A DNA stretch of 64,000 nucleotides from Bradyrhizobium sp. ISRA430 (GCF_029909975.1 NZ_CP094516.1:7232501-7296500); one strand, 5' to 3'; numbered from the stretch's first letter, positions 28,973-39,336 are shown. Made by a program: numbers and translations. Notes: generated by a model not told the origin, from the sequence alone.

Positions 28973-29212
28973 ATGACCACTCACGTCAACAAGGGCCATC
29001 ACGTCACCACCATCACCCAAGTCGCGAAGGACCTTGGCGAAGACGAAGATTGGCTACGCGACATCTCGATCGAAATGGAGATCGAGGACGGCGTCATCTG
29101 GGTCTATGGTGTTGGAGAAGACGGCGTCAAGGCGTTCACCGACTTCGGAATCGAGAACCTGATCGAGCTGATCAGGTTCTACAAAGAGAACCCTGGACTG
29201 CTCAAGCGGTAG
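28973..29212 (+). CDS. Small IS66-associated hypothetical protein
   Basis: A 79-residue acidic protein with DEDWLRDISIEMEIEDGVIWVYGVGEDG and FTDFGIENLIELIRFYKENPGLLKR. Short proteins of this type commonly follow tnpC in rhizobial IS66 elements (recollection). It starts 32 bp after the tnpC stop. The frame is intact although the element is broken; the function is unknown. Confidence 0.65.
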   Translation: MTTHVNKGHHVTTITQVAKDLGEDEDWLRDISIEMEIEDGVIWVYGVGEDGVKAFTDFGIENLIELIRFYKENPGLLKR

Positions 29213-29371
29213 GCCCTGCGGCCTACGCCGAATGGATACCAATAAGCTGACGGCCGCTACCCTCCAGGTCGACAAGATAGCATCGGTGCTGGCCGTTTCT
29301 ACCGCGCACAGGCGGGCTGCGGCCGGTGGTGGCTTTTTAGGATATCCCGCTTGGCCTTCAACTTGGCGATC

Positions 29372-29590
29372 TCACGGCGCAACCGCTCGATCTCCTGCTG
29401 CTCCGGCTTCATCTGCCCGTGGGCCGGGAAAAGCCTGCACCGGATCGGAGCCGAACTCCTTCACCGATTTGCGCAGAACGTTCTCATGAACATCCAGGTC
29501 GCGCCCGGCCTGCGCTACCGACACTCCACGCTCCCTAACCAGCTTGACAGCCTCCATCCTGAACTCGCGACTGAACTTCCGTCTCTTCAT
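29372..29590 (-). pseudogene. IS3-family OrfA fragment
   Basis: Starts MKRRKFSREFRMEAVKLVRERGVSVAQAGRDLDVHENVLRK, a helix-turn-helix OrfA of IS3-type elements. The frame shifts after VQAFPG, and the leucine-zipper remainder (IERLRREIAKLKAKRD) is found in another frame down to ~29340. No orfB follows, so it is a remnant. Confidence 0.8.
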
Positions 29591-29668
29591 CGCCCACCTC
29601 CGGCTTCATGAAACACCTAACCTCGATGTCCATCAAACCGGCAGCAGATCAAACGACGTGATCTTCAC

Positions 29669-30946
29669 TTAGTGCAGTGTTTCAGCCAAAGCTCTCTCAA
29701 ACAGCTCTAAGCCTTCATCCATCGTCTCATGGTCGATCGTGAGCGCAGGCAAAAACTTTACGACTTGATCCACGGGCCCGCATCGTTCGAGCATCACCCC
29801 TTTCTCGAAGGCCTTGCGCGTCGCAGCCGCAGCTATTTCGGTCGCTTGACAATCAAAGCCTAGAGCAAGGCCTCGGCCTCGGACAACAAAATTATTCCCA
29901 TACTTCGATGCGATGACCTCGAGCCGTTTTCGCATTAGTTGCGCCATTTGCTGTACCTGCTGCGAAAACGTCGAGTCGCGCCAATAAGCATTTACAGCGG
30001 CGGTAGCAGACACCAGTGCGACATTGTTCCCTCGGAAGGTCCCAGTGTGCTCACCTGGTTGCCAAGCATCAAACTCCTCTTTGATCAGCAACATTGAAAG
30101 TGGGAGGCCATACCCACTTAACGACTTGGACATCGCAACAATGTCGGGCGACAATTCTGCAAACTCGAAGCTAAAAAAGTTCCCCGTCCGACCGCATCCC
30201 ATCTGGATATCGTCGACCACCAACAGCGCGCCAACTTCATTTGCAATCCCCTGAATTGACTTCAACCATTCCTCACCAGCTACATTTATTCCGCCTTCCC
30301 CTTGCACGGTTTCCACGAGAATGGCTGCCGGACGATCAAGGCCACTACTTTCGTCTGCCAGTAGTTTTCGCAAGTAGTTGGCAGTATCTACAGTTGGACC
30401 AAAATAACCATCAAAAGGCATGAAGGTTGTGCCGCACAGGGAAGTGCCACTACCAGCGCGATAAAACCGATTACCGCTTGCGGCGATCGCTCCTAAGCTC
30501 ATCCCATGATAGCCGTTTGTAAATGCAATGACGTTTTGACGCCTGGTAACTTTGCGTGCGAGCTTTAAAGCTGCCTCAATGGCATTTGAACCCGTTGGCC
30601 CCGTGAATTGGAAGCGATATTTCAGACCGCGGTCCCGAAGTATGACAGATTTGAAAGTATGCATAAACTCAAGCCTTGCAGGAGTCGCCATATCGAGACC
30701 ATGGACAACGGCATCCGATGCTAGATACTCCGTGATAGCTTCCCTAATTGCATGGTTGTTGTGGCCATAGTTCAGCGCTCCAGCGCCAGAGAAGAAGTCA
30801 ATGACCCTTCGGCCGTCCTCAGTTAGCATAATAGAGCCGCGTGCACGGCTGAAAATGGCAGGAAACGAACGTGAGTACGAGCGAACGTTAGACTCGAGGG
30901 TTTCCGAAGCGTCCATTTTGCGCGACTGGTTGATTGCTTCATCCAT
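29669..30946 (-). CDS. Class III aminotransferase, EctB-like (diaminobutyrate-2-oxoglutarate transaminase type)
   Basis: A 425-residue PLP-dependent class III aminotransferase. The PLP lysine is in IVAMSKSLSGYGLPLS. Other family blocks are FFSGAGALNYGHNN, FTGPTGSNAIEAALKLARK, GYHGMSLGA, ILVETVQGEGGINVA and VVDDIQMGCGRTGNFFSFE. The FFSGAGALNYGHN and TFRGNN patterns are those of EctB/DABA aminotransferases, which interconvert aspartate semialdehyde and 2,4-diaminobutyrate with glutamate. No ectA or ectC is in the window, so ectoine synthesis is unlikely here. The ATG at 30946 has gaggag upstream. A 16-bp near-palindrome shared with three other genes lies 147 bp upstream. Confidence 0.87.
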   Translation of the reverse strand: MDEAINQSRKMDASETLESNVRSYSRSFPAIFSRARGSIMLTEDGRRVIDFFSGAGALNYGHNNHAIREAITEYLASDAVVHGLDMATPARLEFMHTFKSVILRDRGLKYRFQFTGPTGSNAIEAALKLARKVTRRQNVIAFTNGYHGMSLGAIAASGNRFYRAGSGTSLCGTTFMPFDGYFGPTVDTANYLRKLLADESSGLDRPAAILVETVQGEGGINVAGEEWLKSIQGIANEVGALLVVDDIQMGCGRTGNFFSFEFAELSPDIVAMSKSLSGYGLPLSMLLIKEEFDAWQPGEHTGTFRGNNVALVSATAAVNAYWRDSTFSQQVQQMAQLMRKRLEVIASKYGNNFVVRGRGLALGFDCQATEIAAAATRKAFEKGVMLERCGPVDQVVKFLPALTIDHETMDEGLELFERALAETLH

Positions 30947-31092
30947 GGTTGTCTCCTCGAGCGCTGGTTCGACCGAACGAGCGCATTGCTTTCACAGGTC
31001 GACCTATAACAAGCAGCTCTTCAGGAACTGTGTCTTGCCCGAGAGAGGTCTCCCGGATCCGCTCAGTTAGCTGAGAAGCGGTACCGGCGAAC

Positions 31093-31108
31093 CTACTAAG
31101 AGTGGTAG
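31093..31108 (-). promoter_or_regulatory. Candidate operator, CTACTAAGAGTGGTAG
   Basis: Near-palindrome 147 bp upstream of the EctB-like start. It matches the pattern CTACTAANNNTGGTAG found before three other genes (37580, 52407, 58045). It is preceded by gcgaac, as is the site at 37580. No function is proven. Confidence 0.5.
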
Positions 31109-33253
31109 TACTCCTGAGTTGTGGCTATCTTGGTCTGGGTTGGCGCGCTGTGCGCCCGTATTGACGAACCTGAAGGATCAAATGGCGCGCAGATACAGGA
31201 AGCGCTCTTGGCCGTTACGTCCAGGTGGATGAAGGATACGCCGATCAACGGTTGTATCTCACTCCGTGAGCGTCGAGGCTGATAGGGACGCCCGCAGCCG
31301 AATCTGTGGGAGCGTGAACAGCAGCCGGAGGCATTGTCCCTGAGACTAGGCGACCTGGTTAGCATTACTCGCGCTGGCGAATGAGGCACTCGGAAGAAGC
31401 GTGTCAACCGGGGCCGCGCCAGGGGAGGGCACCGGCGTCATCTCGCATCGCCGTTCGAGATGCCATACCGCTTATTGCACCAACTCGAGGCACGCCCAGA
31501 GATGTCAGTGAATATCGCGCCCGCAGCCGCTGAGGTAAGTGGAGAGCTCTGGCCACAGCTGTAACTTGCCGTTCCGATAAACCCGTCGAGCGGCTTCCGG
31601 ATGATGAAGCGGAACTCGGTCCCCGGCTGGCCCGGTACGATCACGTGGCCGCCGGAGCTCGATCGATCTTGAGAATGCCGAGACGCGATGAATGTCGTGA
31701 TGCCAGAGGCTTCTCTGCTCGGCAACCAAGAAGCGGTCGAGCCACAGGGCGTACATCGGGCCGCCGCCGTAGTCGCGTAGGGCGGTTCTCGGTACGAGAT
31801 GTATTGATGAGTCGCGACTTGCCGAAGTGGCTCAACGGGTCGTCAGGTCGCTACTGTCGGTTCCGACTCCAGCGCACTTCCGTCCCGTCACCTCGGACGT
31901 ACAAGCGCCGGATCCCCATCACCTCGAAATAGGGATATAGAAGTCTACCGATACAGCCTGTCCCTGGCGGCCGAGCAAACGCCGGCGTCAGGAGCGATTC
32001 GCTCTCAGCGCCAGCGAGGCATGGGGTTTGCTACTTCCGTCCTGGCGCATGCTGACAGACAGCACCTCGACCGGCGGGCCGGCGACTTAGCACAACCCCT
32101 TCACTTCTCTCAATGCAGGGCCGAGGGCGCGTGACCATCGAATGGCAGCGTTGCCATTTCGCTGCCAGCTTCGCCCAGATGATACTTGTGTGCCCATCTG
32201 CCGAGAAGGTAATGCCAGCGGAGCGTCGGGGCTGGTGTTCGACCCGGGCATAGTTTCAGCGGATCGTATGAACGACGAAAGCGAGGGCATTGACGTACTG
32301 GCATGGCTCACGGATATCACCGCTCACGAATGCCCCCGTTCAACGCATTTAAATTTATTGATAAAATCAATACGCAAGCGCGCAAGCTTAGTATGCAAGG
32401 TTAGTATGCAAGGTTAGTATGATTGAACCGGAGCCGATAGGCTGCGCCAGGGGCTAATGGTGGCGGCTTCCTTTATCTGTGAAGAGTCCTTCGGCGTCCC
32501 AAGGTGGGCTGACGGCAAGGACATCGCCGCTGCAACCTATCATGCCTAAGAGCTGCGTCTTCTTCGATCTATGCAAGAAGTCTGTCGGACAATTCTATGC
32601 AGGCACTGGAGGGATCTCTCAGAACAGCATGGCTGTACACGCTGCGTGGTCGCTCCAAACCTTGGCGTAATTTGCGCGAATTGTCTGCCCACTAGAGAAG
32701 GTAGTAGCTTGCGCCATTATTATATTCAATAGTCCATTCTCGCCTCCGCGCGGCGTGCTCATTGTGAATTAGAACCGACTCTCACCATCGTCACGCGTCA
32801 CAGCGAGGGCAGAGGGGGCATGAAATCAGGAGGACGGTCGCGCGTCCTTCCGTGGACGATCGGAAAAGTACTTCCGGAGAACAACCAGAATACATCAGGT
32901 TCTGTGTTCGAACTCTTCCGCTTCTCCGGTCCAATCGGCTCGAAAGTCGCGGCGGAGCAGCATGATTGTGAAACGGGCTAGGACTGAGGAGGTAACAATC
33001 TGGAAAGCACGGTCCTCTCGCCGAAACCTGGACTCGCTCGACGGAATATACCAGAAATTCTGAGCATCATGGAGCTTTGACATCTGCAATCGCTCCAGTT
33101 CCGATCGTGTCCACCGCACTTAACGACCAACGCCACTGGCATTGCGTCAGTCCGGTTCATGCTTGACTAACCCTTTTCCGCCGGAGCCAGTAAAGCGGGG
33201 CCGATCGTTTAGTGTGACTCTTGGGCGATCCACGCGAACGTTGTGCAACTTCC
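31109..33253. other. 2.1-kb region without a convincing gene
   Basis: Only short frames in changing registers. On the minus strand at 31650-31800 a frame reads ALRDYGGGPMYALWLDRFLVAEQRSLW, which may be a remnant of a real protein, but I cannot assign it. At 32250-32340 the plus strand faintly resembles the tnpC end (WLTDITAH). A short tandem repeat lies at 32388-32421. The region appears to be eroded mobile DNA. Confidence 0.5.
32388..32421. repeat. 13-bp tandem repeat (TTAGTATGCAAGG, 2.6 copies)
   Basis: TTAGTATGCAAGG occurs at 32388-32400 and 32401-32413, followed by the partial unit TTAGTATG. The surroundings are unusually AT-rich for this window (aaatttattgataaaatc at ~32350). No gene is adjacent. 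Confidence 0.75.
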
Positions 33254-33499
33254 ATGACTAAGAAATGCATCGAAATACCCGATTCTAGTTGTTATGACTC
33301 GATTGTTTTTCTTGGTAGGAACTGCCGAGGTAACTGGGTTGCGCGCTCGCAGACCGGCGCGTTCGGCGGGTTGTTCTTGACGCGCCGGCACGCGCTGAAA
33401 TATGCGCTCGCAAAGAATGGCTACCGTCCCGAGTCAATTGTCGAACTGTCATTCTCAATTGAACTAGACATTTCCGGAGGACCAATAGAGACAGGCTGA
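33254..33499 (+). CDS. Small hypothetical protein of rhizobial type
   Basis: An 81-residue protein, MTKKCIEIPDSSCYDSIVF..., with GNWVARSQTGAFGGLFLTRRHALKYALAKNG and an acidic C-terminus. I recall short proteins with a GxWV-(x)n-GGLF-(x)n-AL(R/K)(F/Y)A pattern as frequent in rhizobial symbiotic regions; this needs a search. There is no clear Shine-Dalgarno site. Codon use looks like a real gene. The function is unknown. Confidence 0.55.
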   Translation: MTKKCIEIPDSSCYDSIVFLGRNCRGNWVARSQTGAFGGLFLTRRHALKYALAKNGYRPESIVELSFSIELDISGGPIETG

Positions 33500-34013
33500 G
33501 CTTCTCAGCAGCAATTCCGGTACGCGCTGTTGTTCGATCTGCTTGAGTACGGAACATATGTTGCTCTGCGCGGCATGGCCTGCGCTCTTCCGAGATTAAT
33601 GATAACTAGTGCGACACGTTGCAACCGAATTAACCGCTTTCTCTTTCGTGTGTCTGCCATGCTGTGACTGCCTTGCGCTCGCCTCATCGTAGTTTCGAGG
33701 CCTGCAATAAACGAACTACGACGATCATGCGCGCCCGCAGACGATCGAGGGCTACGTCCATTCCAATTCGAGCCGACCGCTCCGTCGCCTCCTACGTTCA
33801 TTTTACGCGCGCTTCGCCTAGGCGCGATGGCACATGCAGATTGCCAATTTCGCTGCAGCTCTCGCCAGCCGCAACCGCAGCTGAAAGGCTTGTCCGGTGG
33901 ACTGATGGGGACAGTAGGGACGTCATCTCGAATTTGAACGCACCTGACCTGCCACTGAATTTTCATCCCGCGGCAGTTAGAGTCTCTGGGTTTCGTGCAG
34001 CGAGACCGAACTT
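33500..34013. other. Intergenic region without recognisable gene
   Basis: About 510 bp up to the left end of the IS3 element; no frame with family features on either strand. Confidence 0.5.
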
Positions 34014-35213
34014 TGGACCAGCTGGAACTAGAGTTTTGCGCCTCTGATCACGTTGACGGGCTGGTAGCGCCGACGTGTTTTTGCAGCAAAATCGGCGGTC
34101 GATTGCCGATCGCCCCGTGGGGCCGTTCCTCGTTATAGTATCTGCGCCAAGTCTCCACTTTTTCCTGGGCATCCGCAAGGGACAGGAACCAATGGGCATT
34201 GAGACATTCAGCCCGAAAGCGCCCATTGAAGGCTTCGATAAAGGCGTTGTCGGTCGGCTTGCCTGGCCGTGAGAAGTCCAGCGTGACACCGCGCTGGTAG
34301 GCCCACAAATCGAGGTCGCGCGAGACAAACTCGCTGCCTTGATCGACGCGGATCGTGGCAGGGAATCCCTCTTCATTGCAAAGCCTTTCCAGAACATCCA
34401 CGACATCGGTGCCGCGGAAGGTGAGCCGCGGCTCCAGCGCCGGCGAGAAGTGAGAGAAGATATCGATGATCGTGAGCACCCGGAGCTTGCCGCCGGTTGC
34501 CAGCTGGTCATGGACAAAGTCCATCGCCCAGATCTCATTGACCCGCGTCGCTGGCCGGCGGTCATCGCGCAGCTTGGCCTTGACCCGACGCTTTGGCGAT
34601 TTGTTACGCAATTGCAGGCCCAGTTCGCGATAGACGCGGCGGGTCTTGTTCTGGCCGTGACGCCATCCTTCGCGGTGTAACAGCACATGGACACGGCGAT
34701 AGCCGTAGCGTACGCGAACATGGCAGATCCCCTTGATCCGAGCTTCGAGGGCCGCCTGGTTAGGGCGACGAGACTTGTAATGATAGGTCGATCGGTCGAA
34801 CTCGAGAGCCGCGCAGGCCTTGCGGATCGACACCTGCCACTCACCACAAACGTCGTCGACGAGCTTGCGCTTCCGACCAGGCTTCACAGCTTTCGGCGGA
34901 TCACGTCCTGCAGCATCTCCTTGTCGAGCGATAGGTCCGCCACCAGCTTCTTCAGCTTGGTGTTCTCGTCCTCGAGCTGCTTCAACCGGCGTATCTCGGT
35001 CGGCAGCAGTCCGTCGTACTTTTTCTTCCAGTTGAAATAGGTCAGCCTGGCTGATCCCGGCCTTGCGGCAGATATCCGCAACCGGGATCCCGTCGTTGCC
35101 CTGCTTCAGGATAAACGCCTTCTGGGCGTCCGAAAACTTCGAGGCCTTCATCGGTATCCGCTCCTCCCAGCCGAGGGGATTCGGCAGCGAAAACTCTAGC
35201 CAAAAATGGTCCA
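34014..35213 (-). mobile_element. IS3-family element (IS407-like), about 1.2 kb
   Basis: The terminal sequences are imperfect inverted repeats: tggaccagctggaactagag at 34014 and, read from the right end at 35213, tggaccatttttggctagag. No clean 3-4-bp target duplication was found, so the limits are approximate. It contains orfA and orfB on the minus strand. Confidence 0.75.
34048..35151 (-). pseudogene. IS3 transposase orfA-orfB with a one-base insertion in orfA
   Basis: OrfA begins [36 protein letters not shown]. An extra base just after that (35045-35050 area) moves reading into the orfB frame, so the proper OrfA continuation ([21 protein letters not shown] ... VIRRKL) is in another frame at 34884-35047. 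OrfB is complete, with the DDE core ([68 protein letters not shown]). The result is one long open frame whose middle is nonsense. Normal OrfA-OrfB frameshift production should be lost. Confidence 0.85.
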
Positions 35214-35431
35214 GTTTGCCGGCCTCAGGTCAGGCGACGGGGCAGTCATGGGTCGCCCCATCACAATCAATATCCAAGCTCATGCAGGCAACTCCTTTAG
35301 CGATTTGGCGAAGAGGCGAAGCGGATCGCGTATCGCTGACGTCAAGCAGAGAACGAATTCCCCTGAGCGCGGGTCGGAACCGATGCAGCAGTGACGTCGA
35401 GCTATCTTGCCAGTCGACTCTGCAGCTGAAC

Positions 35432-36430
35432 TCAATCTATATTAACGACAATCTTTCCGACTGCCTTTCGAGTGGCCAGTTGGGCAATGGCATTGCCCGC
35501 TTCTTCCAAGGGGAAGCGCGCCGATATGAAAGGTCGCAGCTTGCCAGCTTCATACCACTCGAGTAACTCGTCCGCGGTGTGACTAAAACGGTCGACACCG
35601 CGGTCAAGCCACGGCCCGAAGAACACCCCAACGATTTTGCAACTCTTAAGTAAAGGAAGATTGAGCGGAATCTGTGGGATGCCTCCCGTAAATCCTACAA
35701 CGAGGAAACGGCCATCCCAAGCTATCGCGCGCAAAGCCGCCTCTGAATAGTTTCCGCCTACAACGTCACACACGACGTGAGCTCCGTCCGGATCGCAAGC
35801 CGCCTTAAAAAGGCGCGCAAGATCTCTCTGGGACGATGCATCAAACGGCGCAGGTGGATATATCACCACTCGATCTGCTCCGTGCTCTCGGGCTTTTCTC
35901 GCCTTCGCAGGTGTAGAAACGGCTGCCACAACGCGAGCACCCATCGCTTTTCCAATCTCAATTGTCGCAAGCCCAACGCCACCAGCGGCTCCAAGCACCA
36001 GGAGAGTTTCACCGTCTCTAAGGTCGCCCCGCTCTTTCAACGCGTAGTAGGAAGTGCCGTAGGTCAAAAAGAACACGGAGGCTTCGTCAAACGGCATTTT
36101 GTCTGGTATCACCGCACATCGGCTCGCGTTTATGGCAATTTTCTGCGCCATCGCCCCCCATCTTGAAAAACCCATGACGCGATCGCCTGGTTCAAGCGAT
36201 GAAACGCCGCCGCCGATCGCTTCGACTATGCCGGAAAATTCGCCCCCCGGAGAAAACGGTCGCTTTGGCTTGAATTGATACCTGTCCTCTATGATCAGCG
36301 CGTCCGGAAAGTTTACTCCGCTGGCTTTGATGCGAACGACAATCTGGCCGACGGCAGCCTCCGGATCGTCGACCTCTTCTAGAACAAGCGTTTCGGGACC
36401 GCCTGTCGATCTGCTAATCATCGCTTTCAT
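35432..36430 (-). CDS. Quinone oxidoreductase-like medium-chain dehydrogenase (zeta-crystallin type)
   Basis: A 332-residue NADPH:quinone reductase-like member of the MDR superfamily. It has the GroES-like N-terminal domain (VRIKASGVNFPDALIIEDRYQ, FSPGGEFSGIVEAIGG, GDRVMGF) and a Rossmann domain (LLVLGAAGGVGLATIEIGKAMGARVVAAVS). The catalytic-zinc cysteine/histidine set is absent, as in quinone oxidoreductases. The start has ggagtagga before ATG. The substrate is unknown; it stands alone between an IS3 element and the GNAT-like gene, both transcribed in the same direction. Confidence 0.88.
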   Translation of the reverse strand: MKAMISRSTGGPETLVLEEVDDPEAAVGQIVVRIKASGVNFPDALIIEDRYQFKPKRPFSPGGEFSGIVEAIGGGVSSLEPGDRVMGFSRWGAMAQKIAINASRCAVIPDKMPFDEASVFFLTYGTSYYALKERGDLRDGETLLVLGAAGGVGLATIEIGKAMGARVVAAVSTPAKARKAREHGADRVVIYPPAPFDASSQRDLARLFKAACDPDGAHVVCDVVGGNYSEAALRAIAWDGRFLVVGFTGGIPQIPLNLPLLKSCKIVGVFFGPWLDRGVDRFSHTADELLEWYEAGKLRPFISARFPLEEAGNAIAQLATRKAVGKIVVNID

Positions 36431-36613
36431 TCCTACTCCGTGCCATTGTACAAAGTTTCACTCGAATCGAAGTAGCGCATGACTTGCCAGCATCCTTTAC
36501 CTACGCCACCAATTTGGAGCGCCCAATGCACGCCGACACCTTAGCCTTAGCGCGGCATACAAGGGTTTGAGTGGCAGCCTTTCTGAGTCAGCAAAATTGA
36601 TCGGCAAGATGAC

Positions 36614-37342
36614 TTACTTTGATTGTGAATAAATCTCGCTGCTCACCTCTTCGCCCGTTACCCAAACAAGCCAGTCCTCATCAACGATGTGGTATTCCAC
36701 CAACCGCAGTATAGATCCCCCGGGTTCACAATGCGCATATCCGTTTTGCGCAACAACGCCTTTATCAATCCGCCAGCGCGGTGCAAGGGCACATATAAAG
36801 TCTGGAGCCCACATTGCGAAAGACACGCCGCGAGCTATCCCAGATGCGATCTTCGCTATGCCCTGTCCTCTGAAGTCTTTGCGGACCCAAAGGTCTCCAT
36901 GATAAGCAACTTTTCCTGTTATCTTCCTCGCGCTAGGTGCCGTGCAAGTACAGCGGTCCGAAGCATGCGCATGTGCAGTCGGTTCAGCGTAAAAGGCTTT
37001 CAGCGAATTAAGATGTTCTGCAAAATTTGTGCGCGACAGATCATAAAGTCGAGCAGCCTCTAACAGGGCAACCTCATCATCCTTGTCGACGCCTTTGATC
37101 CAATATCCGTCGCCGGGTTTGATTGGCGATCGATCTGGCTGGAAATTTGGATATGTCGGCCCCTTTGTTGAAGCGGAGCCAGTGATCCGGATGTATTCGT
37201 GAAAGTCGAATCCTATTGACAGTTTGATGCCCTTTTCAGCTGCTGCGGCGTCATATACATTAAGGAAGCGCGAAACTTGCAATAGATTGACCAGGCCTCT
37301 CATTGCCATACCATTGTCTTTCGTCGAGCTGCATCTTTCCAT
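36614..37342 (-). CDS. GNAT-like acyltransferase
   Basis: Up to 242 residues. The segment VRKDFRGQGIAKIASGIAR fits the acetyl-CoA-binding motif A (R/Q-x-x-G-x-G/A) of GNAT N-acyltransferases, preceded by a beta strand GKVAYHGDLW. The N-terminal ~100 residues (LNVYDAAAAEKGIKLSIGFDFHEYIRITGS) are not recognised. The start is uncertain: ATG at 37342 has no clear ribosome site, and ATGs at 37309 and 37303 are alternatives. It is separated from the quinone-oxidoreductase gene by ~180 bp on the same strand. A candidate operator lies 238 bp upstream. The acceptor substrate is unknown. Confidence 0.7.
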   Translation of the reverse strand: MERCSSTKDNGMAMRGLVNLLQVSRFLNVYDAAAAEKGIKLSIGFDFHEYIRITGSASTKGPTYPNFQPDRSPIKPGDGYWIKGVDKDDEVALLEAARLYDLSRTNFAEHLNSLKAFYAEPTAHAHASDRCTCTAPSARKITGKVAYHGDLWVRKDFRGQGIAKIASGIARGVSFAMWAPDFICALAPRWRIDKGVVAQNGYAHCEPGGSILRLVEYHIVDEDWLVWVTGEEVSSEIYSQSK

Positions 37343-37579
37343 CGAATTGCTGACACGACTATCTGACCGAGTCTTGCAGATGGGGGCATCTCATGGCCCC
37401 GTACTACCGCAACCGGCGCTAGATACTAAGTAACAGCTTCTTTGATCTGTTAGTTATGCTTTACTTAGGCAGTCTGGGGGGCGTATCGATCGAACGTTTT
37501 GATGTGACCTAACTTGCACGGCGATCATCTCCAAAATGAGCCATATGTTCAGGTACATGAAAGCCGGCATAAGCGAACC

Positions 37580-37595
37580 TACTAATGCTGGTGGT
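37580..37595 (-). promoter_or_regulatory. Candidate operator, CTACTAATGCTGGTGG
   Basis: Second instance of the CTACTAANNNTGGTAG pattern, with one mismatch (G for A at position 15), 238 bp upstream of the GNAT-like start. It shares the preceding gcgaac with the site at 31093. Confidence 0.45.
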
Positions 37596-37627
37596 CTTTG
37601 ATTCAGAACCATGTCTTTAGCCTAGCA

Positions 37628-38650
37628 CTACTTTGGCAGATTGTGTTTTCGCCGCTGTTTTTCACGGATTTGCCTTCGGCAATATGGGCAATGCTGAGAC
37701 GGCGGCCGAAGGATGAGATCAACGATGGCGTGACGTACGGCTGGCATGGTTGGCTGAGGCGGAGGCCCGTAGATTCTTTTTTTTCCGCCCCGCGTATGCG
37801 AGGCGACGATGTTGCAGGAAGGCGTAGGCAATCATTGTCATCAGGGCGTGGCGATGGAGACCTTGCCATGATCGCCCTTCGAAGTGATCAAGTCCAAGTT
37901 CCTCCTTCAACTGCTGATGCGCCTGCTCACAAATCCACCGTGCCTTGATGGTGGCGGCCAGCGTGCGCAGATCCGTCGCCGCCGGAAGATTGGCCAGATA
38001 GTATTTCTTCTCCCCGGACGCACGTTGCTCGCCAATGAGCCAGGCTTCGTCGCCTGGGAGATGCTGCTGACCTTTATCCCATATCCGCTGCGGAGGGCCG
38101 TCGGCGGTCCGGACACGGACCGCAGCAAATTGGGCTTTAAGCCGACCTTTCGTCCCGCTACGCCAACTCACGGTTTTCCATTTGGCGCCGGCCAGCATTT
38201 GCTCGGCCGCAATTGATAAGATATCGGGCACGTGGTGCTTTCGTGGTTTGCCGCGGGCTTTGGTAATCGGCCAAATGAGCTTCACATCGACCGGATACAC
38301 TTTCAGGTGCCGAGGGATTCCGACAGCCCAGACCAGCCCGCGCTCTGTTAGCCCTTGTCGAAACGGTGCGCTGAGGCCGTATCCTGCATCCGCCAGCACA
38401 TATCCAAAGCGCACGTTGGCTGCTATCGCGCGGTCAATCTCGGCCAAAGCAATCTCCGGCTTGGACCGTGGCGTTCGATGTTCGACTGGCACGCGAGCGC
38501 GCTTCAAACGAGATTCGTCGCTTGTCCAACTGTCAGGCAGAAAGAGACGTAACGCGACCATCACGGGTACGTCGCCGCTCGCAAGCGTCAAAGACACCAG
38601 TGTTTGGCAATTTGCCGTTTTACCGAGAGCCGAGGCGTATTGAGCCGGCG
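37628..38650 (-). pseudogene. IS701-family transposase, 5'-truncated and frameshifted
   Basis: Contains the middle and end of an IS701 transposase: QYASALGKTANCQTLVSLTLASG, VLADAGYGLSAPFRQGL, WRSGTKGRLKAQFAAVRV, ARWICEQAHQQLKEELGLDHFEGRSW. A frame change at a run of eight T (37777-37784) moves the true C-terminus (RIYGPPPQPTMPAVRHAIVDL) to another frame ending at 37628. The N-terminal third is missing at the junction with an IS5 fragment near 38640. Confidence 0.85.
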
Positions 38651-39191
38651 ATGTCCTCGCGCACATGATCGGCGTCATAGGCCGTGTCGGCGATGACGAC
38701 CTCGGCGGGCAGTCCCTCGATTAATGCGGCGGCTTGCGGTGCATCGCCCTTCTGGCCTGCGGTGAGCGTGAATCGGACAGGACATCCCAGACCACGAACG
38801 GCCATATGTATCTTCGTGCTCAGGCCGCCGCGCGAGCGGCCAAGCGCCTGATCTTCAGACCCCCTTTTTTCGCCCCGGCGGCGTGTTGATGCGCCCGGAC
38901 GATGGTGGAATCGACGATCAGATATTCGAAGTCTGGATCATTGGACATCGCCTCGAAGATCCGCCACCAAACACCCTTGCTGCTCCATCGGCTGAAGCGC
39001 CGGAACACGCTGTTCCAGTCTCCGAACACCTCCGGAAGATCGCGCCAGGGAGAGCCCGTACGCACGATCCAAAGCACACCTTCCACGAACATCCGGTTGT
39101 CACGCCCGGTCGAGCCTTTCTGGTTAGGCCGGCCGATGATCAGCGGCGCCATTCGTGCCCAAGCCGCGTCGCTCAACACCAAACGATCCAT
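38651..39191 (-). pseudogene. IS5-family (IS427-like) transposase, 3'-truncated
   Basis: OrfA starts MDRLVLSDAAWARMAPLIIGR and runs to GGLKIRRLAARAAA and stop; OrfB begins in the overlapping frame (MAVRGLGCPVRFTLTAGQKGDAPQAAALIEG) and is cut after ADTAYDADHVREDI. A slippery AAAAAAGGGGG run (minus strand, 38870 to 38860) lies before the OrfA stop, the expected site of the -1 ribosomal frameshift of this IS group. The upstream end with the terminal sequence tgtggactct lies near 39268. Confidence 0.85.
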
Positions 39192-39336
39192 CACACCCAA
39201 GGCCGCCTCCCAAAAAGAAGCCTTGAATCTGATTTGCTCTCAAAAGGGAATCCTTAGAGTCCACACCGCCTAGCCCGCAGGCGCGCGTCATACGCAGTAA
39301 TCCTTGTAGTGGTTCGATGAGTGGCTTCCTAGCTGG

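Noticed and set aside
29669..30946. Ectoine biosynthesis
   Set aside because: Only the EctB-like aminotransferase is present; no ectA, ectC or ask_ect is in the window.
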